DNA of 64,000 bases from Lutraria lutraria (taxonomy: Eukaryota > Mollusca > Bivalvia > Venerida > Mactridae): positions 13,846,414-13,910,413 of the forward strand of contig OZ026835.1 of the NCBI GenBank assembly GCA_964023205.1. The letters are read 5' to 3'. The position numbers and the translations under genes were made by a program. Positions 1-13,309 of this stretch are shown here, one piece after another (within the stretch, counting starts at the first letter, position 1; the number at the start of each line of letters is the position of its first letter). The notes beneath the pieces are model-generated. The model ran no database searches, was not told where the DNA came from, and worked only from the letters and a program-made list of their open reading frames with translations.

Positions 1-2629
1 TTTGTGAAACACCAATGCCCCCTAAAGAGCAATGGATAGTTGACCTTTGACCTATTGATAGACCTTATCAACAGGGGTCATCTATCTGTATTTGACCAAC
101 CTTCAAACCCAGTGAAGACCTAAGAGGCCAAAACAGTCGAATTGGCCAGACAAGGTTTGATTACCAACGAGCAAAAAAGACGGACATGAGCAAACCAGCA
201 ATATATACCCACATTTCTTTGAAATAGGGGCATAACAACAACTTTATTAAATTACCCTACATTAACAAAAATATGACAAAAATATAAATACAATTCATGT
301 CAATTCAAGACATTTTACCTGATAGAAATAACTGCTATGATAAGAATAAAGTTTTCTAAAAATACCTGTAGAGTGTAAAGCTCAGAAAAATCAACTACCT
401 AAATTGTTTAAAATTATTTGATATATCTAAAGTTAAAATGAGGGTACTAAAACGCTCACTTAATGAGATGTTTGTGAAACACCTGTGCCCTTTAAAGAGC
501 AATGGATAGTTGACCTTTGACCTATTGACAGACCTTATCAACAGGGGTCATCTATCTGTATTTGACCAACCTTCAAACCCAGTGAAGACCTAAGAGGCCA
601 AAACAGTCGAATTGGCCAGACAAGGTTTGATTACAAACGAGCAAAAAAGACGGACATGAGCAAACCAGCAATATATACCCTCATTTCTTTGAAATAGGGG
701 CATAACAAGAACTTTATTAAATTATCTTATATTTACAAAAATATGACAAAAATATAAATACAATTCATGTCAATTCAAGACATTTTACCTGATAGAAATA
801 ACTGCTATGATAAGAATAAAGTTTTCAAAAAATACCTGTAGAGTGTAAAGCTCAGAAAAATCAACTACCTAAATCTTTTAAAGTTATTTGATATATCTAA
901 AGTTAAAATGAGGGTACTAAAACGCTCACTTAATGAGATGTTTGTGAAACACCTGTGCCCTTTAAAGAGCAATGGATAGTTGACCTTTGACCTATTGATA
1001 GACCTTATCAACAGGGGTCATCTATCTGTATTTGACCAACCTTCAAACCCAGTGAAGACCTAAGAGGCCAAAACAGTCGATTTGGCCAGACAAGGTTTGA
1101 TTACAAACGAGCAAAAAAGACGGACATGAGCAAACCAGCAATATATACCCTCATTTCTTTGAAATAGGGGCATAACAAGAACTTTATTAAATTATCCTAT
1201 ATTTACAAAAATATGACAAAAATATAAATACAATTCATGGCAATTGAAGACATTTTACCTAATAGAAATAACAGCTGGAATAATAATAAAGTTTTGTAGA
1301 AATATTTAGGCAGTTGAATTTTCCTTAGCTTTATAAAATCTACAATCAAAGCTAAAATAAGGGTACTAAAACCACATCTTAATGAGGTGTTTGTAATCAA
1401 GAAACAAAAATCTATAAAAAATCCAAACTCACCTTAAACAATGAACCTATTAAAATGAAACAAATTATATTCAAAAGGTACTGTTTGTAGGTCAGATTCA
1501 GTGTTTGTGAAGCAGTTAATGGGACCCTGACAACTATGTAAAGGCTTGTGTCATCCGCAAGTATATGGATATTTGCCCTGATGTCTGAAACAATATTTCA
1601 TTTATAAATACATGTATCAAGAAAAGGAGGGGCCCAAAATTGACTACAGCAAAATCTCAGCATTTATATCATTACATTTTGATTGAGCATTAGGCAGACC
1701 AACAGTTATCTTCTGCCAATAAGATAAGATGAGAACCAATTAAAAAGACTGCCAGAAATCTCAAAATGTTTGAGTCTGAAGAGGAAAGCATGATGCGAGA
1801 CACAGACAAAAGCCTCGCTTATGTTGCAGAATACAGCTCTGGAATTAATAGTCACAATGGAAGGGTTGTATAGATAAGCCAGTTTTGGTAAACTGTTGAG
1901 TCACCAGGTTCAAAACCTGATTTAAAGCAGGGTGAGAAGATCATTGTCACTATTGTGTTTAAGTATGCCTGTGGACTTCCCTTTCAAGGACTTTCCCAAT
2001 GGTACAGAGCAGAGATATAGGTTGACAATTGCCAACTTGAGAATGGCTTCAAGGAGTGACAAAAGTGTATTTCCATGGGCTAGGAAAAACAGAAGAGGAC
2101 AGAGACTGACCAGAAAAGTCACACAGATAATGGACAGTTCAAATTTTATAATATCCTCTATCTTAGTGGTGGTAATTGTAATGTGGTTCAAGACAGAACT
2201 GATGTCATTCACATCATTTTGCAGAGTTTAAGCACCTAAATATTCATCAAGAGGGGTTTGATCCCCAAAAATGTTATTCAGAAGGTTTGCTTTGGTGATT
2301 TCATCTTCCACAGTGTTATCAACAAAAGTGCTGTAAAGCAAGGATGAACTTGATTTGAAGGAGATGAAAGATTTGAGACAAGTTCACCGAGATTTCCATG
2401 ATGGTGGAGAGAAAAGGAGTTTTTGTGCTAACATATTATTGTGATTTACTTTGGCCTTTCTTATTTCACTAACAGTTTTATTTCGAAGGCCTAAAAATTA
2501 GTTAGGCAGTCAATCTTTCCTTAGCTTTATTTTTTATAAACTTAAGGAAAATCAACTACCTAAGTTTTCTAAGTCATTTGATATATCTTAGATAAAATAA
2601 GGGTACTAAAACGCTCACTTAATGAGGTG
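1..2629. repeat. Tandem array unit 1 (with an extra 470 bp sub-repeat)
   Basis: First of three large tandem units. It begins with three sub-repeats of about 470 bp that each start TTTGTGAAACACC, at 1, 471 and 941. These are followed by about 1.2 kb of distinct sequence containing a LINE fragment. Units 2 and 3 have only two sub-repeats each. The sub-repeats are related to the dispersed repeats near 22.7 kb and 24.2 kb, which share 'TTTGACC', 'GAGCAAA' and 'ATTTCTTTGAAA' blocks. The pattern fits unequal crossing over. Confidence 0.9.
1660..2400 (-). mobile_element. Non-LTR retrotransposon reverse transcriptase fragment in unit 1
   Basis: On the minus strand this holds the same reverse-transcriptase remnant as unit 2, but a small deletion near 1712 (the sequence reads ATCTTCTGCC where unit 2 has ATCTGTCTGCC) breaks the frame. 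It is a dead fragment carried along by the tandem duplication. Confidence 0.7.
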
Positions 2630-4785
2630 TTTGTGAAACACCAATGCCCCCTAAAGAGCAATGGATAGTTGACCTTTGACCTATTGATAGACCTTATCAA
2701 CAGGGGTCATCTATCTGTATTTGACCAACCTTCAAACCCAGTGAAGACCTAAGAGGCCAAAACAGTCGAATTGGCCAGACAAGGTTTGATTACCAACGAG
2801 CAAAAAAGACGGACATGAGCAAACCAGCAATATATACCCACATTTCTTTGAAATAGGGGCATAACAACAACTTTATTAAATTACCCTACATTAACAAAAA
2901 TATGACAAAAATATAAATACAATTCATGTCAATTCAAGACATTTTACCTGATAGAAATAACTGCTATGATAAGAATAAAGTTTTCTAAAAATACCTGTAG
3001 AGTGTAAAGCTCAGAAAAATCAACTACCTAAATTGTTTAAAATTATTTGATATATCTAAAGTTAAAATGAGGGTACTAAAACGCTCACTTAATGAGATGT
3101 TTGTGAAACACCTGTGCCCTTTAAAGAGCAATGGATAGTTGACCTTTGACCTATTGACAGACCTTATCAACAGGGGTCATCTATCTGTATTTGACCAACC
3201 TTCAAACCCAGTGAAGACCTAAGAGGCCAAAACAGTCGAATTGGCCAGACAAGGTTTGATTACAAACGAGCAAAAAAGACGGACATGAGCAAACCAGCAA
3301 TATATACCCTCATTTCTTTGAAATAGGGGCATAACAAGAACTTTATTAAATTATCCTATGTTTACAAAAATATGACAAAAATATAAATACAACTCATGGC
3401 AATTGAAGACATTTTACCTAATAGAAATAACAGCTGGAATAATAATAAAGTTTTGTAGAAATATTTAGGCAGTTGAATTTTCCTTAGCTTTATAAAATCT
3501 ACAATCAAAGCTAAAATAAGGGTACTAAAACCACATCTTAATGAGGTGTTTGTAATCAAGAAACAAAAATCTATAAAAATCCAAACTCACCTTAAAAAAT
3601 GAACCTATTAAAATGAAACAAATTATATTCAAAAGGTACTGTTTGTAGGTCAGATTCAGTGTTTGTGAAGCAGTTAATGGGACCCTGACAACTATGTAAA
3701 AGGCTTGTGTCATCCGCAAGTATATGGATATTTGCCCTGATGTCTGAAACAATATTTCATTTATAAATACATGTATCAAGAAAAGGAGGGGCCCAAAATT
3801 GACTACAGCAAAATCTCAGCATTTATATCATTACATTTTGATTGAGCATTAGGCAGACCAACAGTTATCTGTCTGCCAATAAGATAAGACGAGAACCAAT
3901 TAAAAAGACTGCCAGAAATCTCAAAATGTTTGAGTCTGAAGAGGAAAGCATGATGCGAGACACAGACAAAAGCCTCGCTTATGTTGCAGAATACAGCTCT
4001 GGAATTAATAGTCACAATGGAAGGGTTGTATAGATAAGCCAGTTGGTAAACTGTTGAGTCACCAGGTTCAAAACCTGATTTAAAGCAGTGTGAGAAGATC
4101 ATTGTCACTATTGTGTTTAAGTATGCCTGTGGACTTCCCTTTCAAGGACTTTCCCTATGGTACAGAGCAGAGATATAGGTTGACAATTGCCAACTTGAGA
4201 ATGGCTTCAAGGAGTGACAAAAGTGTATTTCCATGGGCTAGGAAAAACAGAAGAGGACAGAGACTGACCAGAAAAGTCACACAGATAATGGACAGTTCAA
4301 ATTTTATAACATCCTCTATCTTAGTGGTGGTAATTGTAATGTGGTTCAAGACAGAACTGATGTCATTCACATCATTTTGCAGAGTTTGAGCACCTAAATA
4401 TTCATCAAGAGGGGTTTGATCCCCAAAAATGTTATTCAGAAGGTTTGCTTTGGTGATTTCATCTTCCACAGTGTTATCACCAAAAGTGTTGTAAAGCAAG
4501 GATGAACTTGATTTGGAGGAGATGAAAGATTTGAGAAAAACACCGAGATTTCCATGATGGTGAAGAGAAAAGTAGTTTTTGTGCTAACATATTATTGTGA
4601 TTTACTTTGGCCTTTCTTATTTCACTAACAGTTTTATTTCGAAGGCCTAAAAATTAGTTAGGCAGTCAATCTTTCCTTAGCTTTATTTTTTATAAACTTA
4701 AGGAAAATCAACTACCTAAGTTTTCTAAGTCATTTGATATATCTTAGATAAAATAAGGGTACTAAAACGCTCACTTAATGAGGTG
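2630..4785. repeat. Tandem array unit 2
   Basis: Second unit, offset about 2158-2159 bases from the matching positions of unit 1 and nearly identical to it. It carries two 470 bp sub-repeats, at 2630 and 3100. The near identity indicates recent duplication or homogenisation. Confidence 0.9.
3803..4560 (-). mobile_element. Non-LTR retrotransposon reverse transcriptase fragment in unit 2 (best preserved)
   Basis: Minus-strand translation gives SGFEPGDSTVYQLAYLYN and then CNISEAFVCVSHHAFLFRL and GSLFNWFSSYLIGRQITVGL. This is the pattern of LINE reverse transcriptases of the Jockey/CR1 type: a QSGFRPGDST-like block, then the FxDxSKAFDxVxH block, then the SWFxSYLxxRxQxV block. The first catalytic aspartate of the family, expected in 'AFDxV', is valine here, so this copy is inactive. 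Just upstream on the same strand, in mixed frames, lie remnants resembling the linker before the RT domain (NNIFGDQTPLDEYL) and a decayed NYRPISLL-type block. No endonuclease domain is attached. Confidence 0.75.
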
Positions 4786-6690
4786 TTTGTGAAACACCAA
4801 TGCCCCCTAAAGAGCAATGGATAGTTGACCTTTGACCTATTGATAGACCTTATCAACAGGGGTCATCTATCTGTATTTGACCAACCTTCAAACCCAGTGA
4901 AGACCTAAGAGGCCAAAACAGTCGAATTGGCCAGACAAGGTTTGATTACCAACGAGCAAAAAAGACGGACATGAGCAAACCAGCAATATATACCCTCATT
5001 TCTTTGAAATAGGGGCATAACAAGAACTTTATTAAATTATCCTACATTAACAAAAATATGACAAAAATATAAATACAATTCATGTCAATTCAAGACATTT
5101 TACCTGATAGAAATAACTGCTATGATAAGAATAAAGTTTTCTAAAAAATACCTGTAGAGTGTAAAGCTCAGAAAAATCAACTACCTAATTTTTTAAAAGT
5201 TATTTGATATAATATCTAAAGTTAAAATGAGGGTACTAAAATGCTCACTTAATGAGATGTTTGTGAAACACCTGTGCCCTTTAAAGAGCAATGGATAGTT
5301 GACCTTTGACCTATTGATAGACCTTATCAACAGGGGTCATCTATCTGTATTTGACCGACCTTCAAACCCAGTGAAGACCTAAGAGGCCAAAACAGTCGAA
5401 TTGGCCAGACAAGGTTTGATTACCAACGAGCAAAAAAGACGGACATGAGCAAACCAGCAATATATACCCTCATTTCTTTGAAATAGGGGCATAACAAGAA
5501 CTTTATTAAATTATCCTACATTTACAAAAATATGACAAAAATATAAATACAATTCATGGCAATTGAAGACAGTTTACCTAATAAAAATAACTACTGAGTG
5601 AGCGGAATAATAATAAAAGTTTTATAGAAATATTTAGGCAGTTGGTTTTCCCTTAGCTTTACAAAATTTACAATCTAAGCTAAAATCAGGGTACTAAAAC
5701 CACATCTTAATGAGGTGTTTGTAATCAAGAAACAAAAATCTATAAAAATCCAAACTCACCTAAAAAATGAACCTATTAAAATGAAACAAATTATATTCAA
5801 GAGGTACTGTTTGTAGGTCAGATTCAGTGTTTGTGAAGCAGTTAATGGAACCCTGACAACTATGTAAAGGATTGTGTGATCCGCAAGTATACGGATGTTT
5901 GCCCTGATGTCTGAAACAATATTTCATTTATAAATATCGAGAAAAGGAGGGGCCCAAAATTGACTACAGCAAAATCTCAGCATTTATATCATTACATTTT
6001 GATTGAGCATTAGGCAGACCAACAGTTATCTGTCTGCCACTTAGATAAGATGAGAACCAATTAAAAAGACTGCCAGAAATCCCAAAATTTTTTAGTCTGA
6101 AGAGGAAAGCATGATGCGAGACACAGTCAAAAGCCTTGCTTATGTTGCAGAATACAGCTCTGCAATTGACAGTCACAGTGTAGAAGTTGTATAGATAAGC
6201 CAGTTGGTAAACTGTTGAGTCACCAGGTACAAAGCCTAATTTAAAAGCAGGGTGAGAAGATCATTGTCACTATTGTGTTTAAGTATGCATGTGGACTACC
6301 CTTTCAAGGACTTTCCCTATGGTACAGAGTAGAGATATAGGTTGACAATTGCCAACTTGAGAATGGTTTCAAGGAGTGACAAAAGTGTCTTTCCATGAGC
6401 TAGGAAAAACAGAAGTGGACAGAGACTGACCAAAAAAGTCACACAGAAGAGTGGACAGTTCAAATTTGATAATATCCTCTATCTTAGTGGTTGTAATTGT
6501 AATGTGGTTCAAGACAGGGCTGATATCATTCACATATCATTTTACAGAGTATGAGCACCTTATTATTCATCAAGAGGGGTTTGATCCCCACAAATGTTAT
6601 TCAGTAGGTTTGCTTTGGTGATTTCATCTTCCAAAGTGTGACCACCATTATTGCTGTGAAGCAAGGATGAACTTGATGAATTGTCATTAA
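4786..6690. repeat. Tandem array unit 3, more diverged
   Basis: Third unit, with two sub-repeats at 4786 and 5260. It carries more substitutions and small indels than units 1 and 2, for example a short insertion near 5595. Similarity fades at about 6680, where unrelated AT-rich sequence starts. Units 1 and 2 are therefore the younger pair. Confidence 0.85.
5960..6690 (-). mobile_element. Non-LTR retrotransposon reverse transcriptase fragment in unit 3
   Basis: Same fragment as in the other units. This copy keeps the canonical AFDCVSHHAFLFRLKNFGIS, with the aspartate that unit 2 has lost, and then WFSSYLSGRQITVGLPNAQS. Flanking frames are broken. Unit 3 is therefore closer to the ancestral element at this residue. 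Confidence 0.75.
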
Positions 6691-6699
6691 TACAGAAAT

Positions 6700-8157
6700 A
6701 TAAGCAACCCGTTATAAGCAACTGAATTCGGGGCGTTTTAATAATTCTTTCAACACAGGACCCCTTAGCATTGCTTAAGAGCTAACCCTAAAAAAGGAGA
6801 CACTAACTTTATTATTATTACATATAATTACAAAGTATTAATAGTCAGATGTGTTTTACAGTGAACAGGAAGTGGAAGAATTTGGAGCATAACAAATGGA
6901 CCATTACCAAAACGTTTGTATTACACTGAGCCAAAACTAACTCTTTTGAGGAAATTATTAGTCCAAACAATAAATACATTTGAGTTTGTAACATTGAGGC
7001 CTAGAGTTGTTTGAGATTTTCGGTATTAACTTACGCAAATCTACCAAATATTATCAATAATATTTTAACTTTCACTTCTGACAGTACTCCCAGTGCTTTG
7101 ATTGTACTTGCTGCTGCGTAGCAGACGAATACAATGTTAACATATTTCAGAAACAGTTCACATCGAAAGTGAAAATTTTGAGAACTTCCTTAAACTGCTT
7201 CAAAAAATAGTTTTCAGCTCATCCAATAATTGACGATACGCCAGAGCGAGTGTAGCCACGCTCCCTCAATTTCAGGGGGAGTAACTCTTGTTTAGTCCGT
7301 CAACAAAGAATTAAACAATACACAGCAAGTATAAAAAAGAAAACAACTTCCCTTACAAAATAGAAATTCGTGTTTGTCTATGAAATGCCAAGTTATGTTA
7401 ATTAGAAAACAATATAATCATGCAATTTGTTCTTAACTCTCCATCATTATAATGATGCACATAATAGAAATATGACTACTTTCATAAATGTCACATCAGT
7501 TGTATATATCTTATAGATCTGTTAATAATTAATACGAATTAATATTCCTAGTAGAAAAAACAAATTCCATTTCATATATATGTATTTAAATTATTCTAGT
7601 GTCTGACTTGTATATAAACTTGAACACGCTTCTTGTCCAATGTAGTGCCTTGAATTAATTCTTATTTTATTGGAGCTGAAAAGACGGGCGTAAAAATATC
7701 CGACAAAAATATTAACGTAACTATGTTAATATACGTACCTAGTAAATACTAAACACGAGTCGAAATAACAAGAATATTATTGAAGAATGAAATATAAAAA
7801 CCTTAGGGCCGTGGAATTTTTCTTTTTTAAATCTATATATGAATGTAATATTTTTTATGACTGAGTGTATATCAGAGACGTATGATATGTATTATATACG
7901 TCTCTGGTCTGTATGAATGTCTGAAGTATTCAAAAACACCAATTCTCATTGTGACAACATATTTGTATTATATTGAACGATTTTACTTTCATATGATATC
8001 ATCAAAAATCAATGGGTTTGGGCTTGTAATTCAAACCCTAAAATGAGTATACTACATGAATATCTCATAATAAAAGCATAATGACAGTAAAGATCCAACA
8101 CAAATAGCCGCGCGAAGAAATATATGATGAAGTCAGAGTCCCCACATCATTTACATT
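6700..8157. other. AT-rich interval, no gene seen
   Basis: No convincing coding sequence on either strand. A short hairpin lies at about 7873-7905, where CAGAGACGTAT is mirrored by ATACGTCTCTG. Confidence 0.5.
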
Positions 8158-8255
8158 GATGTCAACTGAGACCAATTCACACATGTATATTGGTTTGTGT
8201 ACATTTTTTGTTAAGTCACACACGCAAGTATATTGGTCTCAGATGTCATAATGTC
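8158..8255. repeat. Imperfect inverted repeat
   Basis: TGAGACCAAT on the left is mirrored by ATTGGTCTCA on the right, with further partial pairing around it. It looks like a small foldback or the remnant of a terminal inverted repeat at the edge of the dispersed element that follows. Confidence 0.4.
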
Positions 8256-8259
8256 AGGG

Positions 8260-9870
8260 AAGAGAATAAGCGATGCGTTATAGACATTGAACCAGGAATG
8301 CGAGACATGTGACTTATGGACCACCAAGACCCCTGTTTCAACAGAAGGGGGTAATAAAACAGACAGGGTCATTGATGGACTAACTCCTGTTTACATAATT
8401 ATATTCTATGCTTTTAAAAACAACAGGAATTTAGTTGTATACTTATCATCACCATAAATGAAACAAGAACAACTATAACAAAACGTTATAGTTAGACGAA
8501 TTACAAGAAGCATTGGTTTAAGTTTTTTGTATGAAGTTGCTTTTTTCATAAAGGATATTGACCGTCTACTTTATTCATTCCTCCATTATGGAGAGTATAA
8601 CATATTAACAAGTACATATTTTGACAATCATGAGTATTTGACAAATGAATACATTCATGTATATAGTTCACATGTACATGATATTACCATACCAAACATC
8701 AATGGAATAAAGTACACCCTAAATACTACCAAATCCACCATAGTCTGATATGATACAACCACATTAAACTTACATCTAATGATGTTTCCGATATTATGCC
8801 ACGTTAACATCATAGAACGATGCCTACATTACTTACTTACGTTTCAACAATAGAGCAGACGAACAGATTCAGTCAAACATGACAGGTAACGCGACGAATA
8901 GCCAGTCCAATGATTGACCAATAAAATATGACCGAAATCACCATTAGCCAATCAAATGGCCAGGATTAGCCAAACTAGTAATAGACAATACAGTAAGTAC
9001 TCGCAAACAGCTATAATAAACAAATACTTGTAAGTATAATTCGTCTAGAAAATACCCTACTGGGTAACAGTCTACAAACCATGACCAGAAACGATAAATC
9101 TGATCAGGGGCAACACAAAAATAAGAGATTAGACCTCATGTGTATGTAGGTGATCACTTATACAGTACTTAGCTATTTGATGTCTTTACATATATAAGTC
9201 ATAGTTGTATCATCATTATGTATCCGTACATGGTCTATTTATTTATATATTTCATTAGAATTGATACAATAACTGTATTTAAATAAATGTATATAATTAT
9301 AATTAATGTATTCATAAAGTGTTTTTTTTTCTCATTAATTAAAAATCTAAGATTTACGGGAGTTATACTCGTGTAAGCATTTTATAATTACAATGGGCCA
9401 TGGCGTTTAAATCTGAACAATCGACTTATTCTGACTTCACACACTTTCGGATAAGAAATAAAAGCGTAAGAAATAATTTAATAACACCCCTTATTATGTC
9501 TGGATACCGCATATCGGTTTTAAAAGTTCCCCGGCAACACTGTTTACTGTTTTAGGTCTTTTAATCATAATAATTATAAAACCTATCATGCTTATATTCA
9601 CCGTAGTCCGACAGAAGTTTGACGGACAAAATTATTGCCGGCAGTTTGGCTTATCAGCTCTGCGTTCTAATTGGTTGATTTGACCTGTCAATCAAAATCT
9701 ACAGTCTACAGTTTAAACTCTACAGTCCACGAGAATCAAACCATGAAATTTATTTACAGGTACATTCATAAACATTTCTCCATTAGCAAATACTGATTAT
9801 CAGTAATTGAAACTTTCACTTCTGTAATGGCTGACGGTCATGTAATAAAACAATGGCGCAGACCTAATAT
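8260..9870. mobile_element. Diverged copy of the GACGATTCTATTT-end DNA element (see 55401-57519)
   Basis: 8280-8445 matches 56436-56600 (AGACATTGAACCAGGAATGCGAG and onward). 9065-9185 matches 56640-56765 (AAGAGATTAGACCTCATGTG). 9810-9868 matches, in reverse complement, the left terminal region at about 55430-55485. Between the first two blocks this copy carries about 600 extra bases, probably an insertion. No transposase is recognisable. It is a decayed second copy of the same non-autonomous element. Confidence 0.6.
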
Positions 9871-11100
9871 AGCAAAACTTGTTTATATGTAATATATGTG
9901 AAGTAATTGATAATCCTACAAACTACTGGCCTCACTGGCTTTATTCTACACATTTCTTAAAATCACAAGCACATAAATATTTCAATCAGTAGTGAAAACT
10001 TCAGTGCTTTCAGCGCTTTGATTATTCATATGTTAATCTTATTGAGCCTTCAGGTTAAGTAGCGAAATGTTACAATAAGCGTGAAAGTGATCAGCACTAT
10101 CTTTGACATAAATATCTTAAACTAAATTCATATTATAGTTAGTGTTGTAAAATCAGACTTCAAAGAGAATCGATTATCAGATCGAATCGGAAAGGGTGTT
10201 TCGATTCACAATCGGAAATTAATAGACAGCAAAAATTTGTATCCTTATTTGACAAACTTATTTGGTTGTTACTTGTTTGTCATACAATATATAGTATTAA
10301 AATCCGTAACACAAAATACTTCTAGACTGATGACCTGAACCTCTCTGGGCAAGGGAAAATTGCACTCAAATTTTCACAAATAACAGTGACCACCCTTGTT
10401 TAAATACACACAATGCCTGAAAGTAGTGGAAAGAAGACGGTTGCTCAAATAATGACGGCGGTCTCCCTACTTGTGAAGACATCGATTTAACACCACTAAC
10501 ATCGATAGTTGCCGACCTCAACTGTCAGCAACGATTATTCGATTATAACCGATTATTGTAACATCACTAATTATAGTCATGTGAAAAAATTAATATTACA
10601 GTGTGACACAAACAAAATTGAAAGTATGCATATAGAAATCAAAACAAAAAAGTCGGCAACGCAAGGAACAGTTTGTCATAAACAAAATTTTCCTATAAGT
10701 GAAGTTGACATAATGAGAAACAACTGTAGAAGGAAGTGTACAGAAAATGTATTGTAAAGTTCAATTTTCCTTTAATCTTTTTACAAAATGTAATAATTAT
10801 TTCAAGCAAGACCCTGCATTCAATAAACTAATATACCCCAGGAGGCACACTTGACACAACAGATTTCGATGGAATTTTGTCATCTTAAATTGGTAATGCT
10901 ACAGGGCTGAGTTAGAACTTGAGCACTTACCTCTTGTCCAGTGGCTGCCACAGGATGCTTAGTCTTCAACATTGTTTACTGAAAAATATAAATTGCTTAC
11001 ATGAATATTAAATTTTGTATACTGTATTATGGAATAATAAAAATAAACTAGACTGAAGCATGGTAAAGTGGAGCAATATACACCCAAAGGTATAATTAAT
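9870..11100. other. No gene seen
   Basis: AT-rich sequence without recognisable genes, splice-bounded exons or terminal repeats. Confidence 0.4.
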
Positions 11101-11109
11101 ACTGTAAAA

Positions 11110-11455
11110 AAATTATTTTGGGGTATTTTTTGTGCATATAACCTTTGACCCCCTAAGTGTGACCATGAAGTAAGCCTTCCAAAGTATGGAAGCTGCACTT
11201 CATCTCAATGTTGTGAACATTTGAGTAAAGTTTGCAGGCTTTACGAGTTATAGAGCGGAAACAATTCATATGACCTTCGATCCCTAAGTGTGACCTTGAA
11301 GTTAGCCTTCCGAAACATGCGCTGTGCATGTTGTCTTGATCTGGTAATCATTTGAGTAATGTTTCTTCTAAAACCTTCAAGAGGCTAAAGAGTAACAGAG
11401 CGGACACGAAATTGCTGATGGATGGACGGACAGACAGACGCACACCAGCACCTTA
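11110..11455 (+). repeat. Dispersed mollusc-type repeat with two internal half-units
   Basis: Two related half-units of about 170 bp, each with 'CCTAAGTGTGACC' and 'TTTGAGTAA', end in a GGACGGACAGACAGACG tail. Tails rich in GACGGACAGAC are common in bivalve interspersed repeats. No coding capacity. Confidence 0.5.
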
Positions 11456-11724
11456 ACATAATACATCACTTTAGACGTATAAAAATAAATACTGAGGTAT
11501 CCACATTAAACTCAAAATAAAGTTAAAATGCGAAAACAACGAACATACACATATTGCACAAGAACAAACAAAGTAATGTTCACATTTAAGCTTACATCAA
11601 ATCAGGACAATTATAGAGACCTAAATTGTGTAGCTACAAATAAATTTGACAGAAACAGGTTTTATCTATTTATTTTATCAGATTAAATACCATTTTCAAA
11701 ATTATTTCAGTTATATCTTGGAAG

Positions 11725-11865
11725 GCAGTTATCCCAAACCAGCTTCCCTGGACTTCATTTAATTAGGCCTTATTCAATATTAACCTCATTCTATCTGCAA
11801 GCTAAGTACTGCCAATTAAGCTATGTACCCAACATAATTCAGAGGTGGAGGACGATTACATTATT
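11725..11865. repeat. SINE-like repeat of the 'CAGAGGTGGAGGAC' family, copy 1
   Basis: Shares GGCAGTTATCC, ACCAGCTTCCC and ATAATTCAGAGGTGGAGGAC with 18675-18795. More diverged members lie at 20360-20500 and 63530-63680. It is a dispersed short family without a coding region. Confidence 0.6.
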
Positions 11866-11869
11866 CGTT

Positions 11870-13230
11870 AACTGCCATCATTTGGTAAATCTTTATTGCA
11901 AAATATGAGCAGAAGAAAGTTCAAAACAGAAACATCAAAAATTACTTACAACATTGTTACAACGGCAATGTTAATTTGAAAATGACACCTACTGTGTTTT
12001 TTAAGCTGAGCAATTAACAATTAAAGTGTCAGATCATGGTGATATGGTTTTCGACGATATTAATTTATCATAGTGAAAGAAAGAAGACAATTGCGATGTT
12101 GTTTTATTTGTATCATAATTTATGTATTTGTTATTCACATTGAAAGCAAAAGTTAAAACTTTATATATATACACATCTTCAAATAAAGTTCCCCTCCCAC
12201 TTGCAAAATATCATATTCATGCATTAAAGTTATTCTTCAAAGCTGATCCAGTTGTTTCGGGTATTACTGGTTCAATGATTACTTAAGTAGAGTGATAGAT
12301 AATTTATGTGGGTTTATAAATAATCTTTTTGTGCAATAAATACGTAATGATCAAAAATAATTTGCGTTCTTTTCTCGACCCGACACCAATTCGGTGTTAT
12401 GATTTTTCCGCATACCGCTTGCTGTGCAGTAGATGAACATCATTGGTTGACACAGCCTGCATAAAGTTTACACAAATATGACCGGATTTTAAACCCTCGC
12501 ATGTTATTTTCAAAGTTTATACTATTTATTCATATATATGCTATATTTATACATTTCCATGCTTATTGACAGCAAATTGTACTTTTAACGGCTAAAAAAA
12601 CAAACTTGACAAAACTCAGAAATCTGACATTGTTTTGGTCCTTCAGCAATGAGATGTCACTAGCGGGCAATAGATGAAATAGCAAAATCAGGAACAGATC
12701 GCTCAATTACGTCTCATAAATGTAGACTATCCATTGGTAAAACAGAAATCCAAGAATATACAGCAAAATTTTATTATTTAATAGCCAACAAGAACTTATA
12801 CATAAAGAAACTACTCACAACAAATCCATAGTCCAATAAATTAACTTTTTAAATAATTATAAAACAGCTAAATTTCAAAATTACTTTAAATGTTTCAGAG
12901 TGCAATATTTCTTTACACAGCCAAAAACCTAATCATGTTTACCTCCTAAAAATATTTGAACCTGATTGGACAATTCCCTCTGTGTCTGCCTATGAATGGC
13001 ATGGTTACAACATCATGGAGGTCAGTGTGTAAAATATAGCCAATGAAATTCTATGTTGTAAATGGAAATCATGTCTCAATACAAAACACAAATACCTTCA
13101 AGGCACAACAAGTACTGTTAGAATCAGTGTAAATAAATGCTGACAATTAAACATAAATGTATACCTGTAATACCAGATAGCTGGGGCGGATTAATTTATT
13201 GTTGCCTATCCCTGGTCCTAAAACAACATC
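11870..13230. other. No gene seen
   Basis: AT-rich sequence. No exon with both splice sites and a recognisable protein was found. Confidence 0.4.
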
Positions 13231-13235
13231 ACCTT

Positions 13236-13309
13236 GAGAGCTTAGCGCAACACTGTAGTAACTTGTTCTCATTTCAATATGAGTTAATACACTGTTGCGT
13301 TGAACCCTC
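13236..13309. mobile_element. Short foldback MITE, copy 1
   Basis: A 74 bp near-palindrome with arms around AGCGCAACACTGTAGTAACT and AGTTAATACACTGTTGCGTT. It is almost the same as 20796-20869. Arms pair over nearly their full length around a loop of about 18 bases. Confidence 0.65.

Noticed and set aside
1932..4389. Repeated plus-strand open frames of 99 codons in the tandem units
   Set aside because: They are antisense to LINE reverse-transcriptase remnants and repeat only because the unit repeats.
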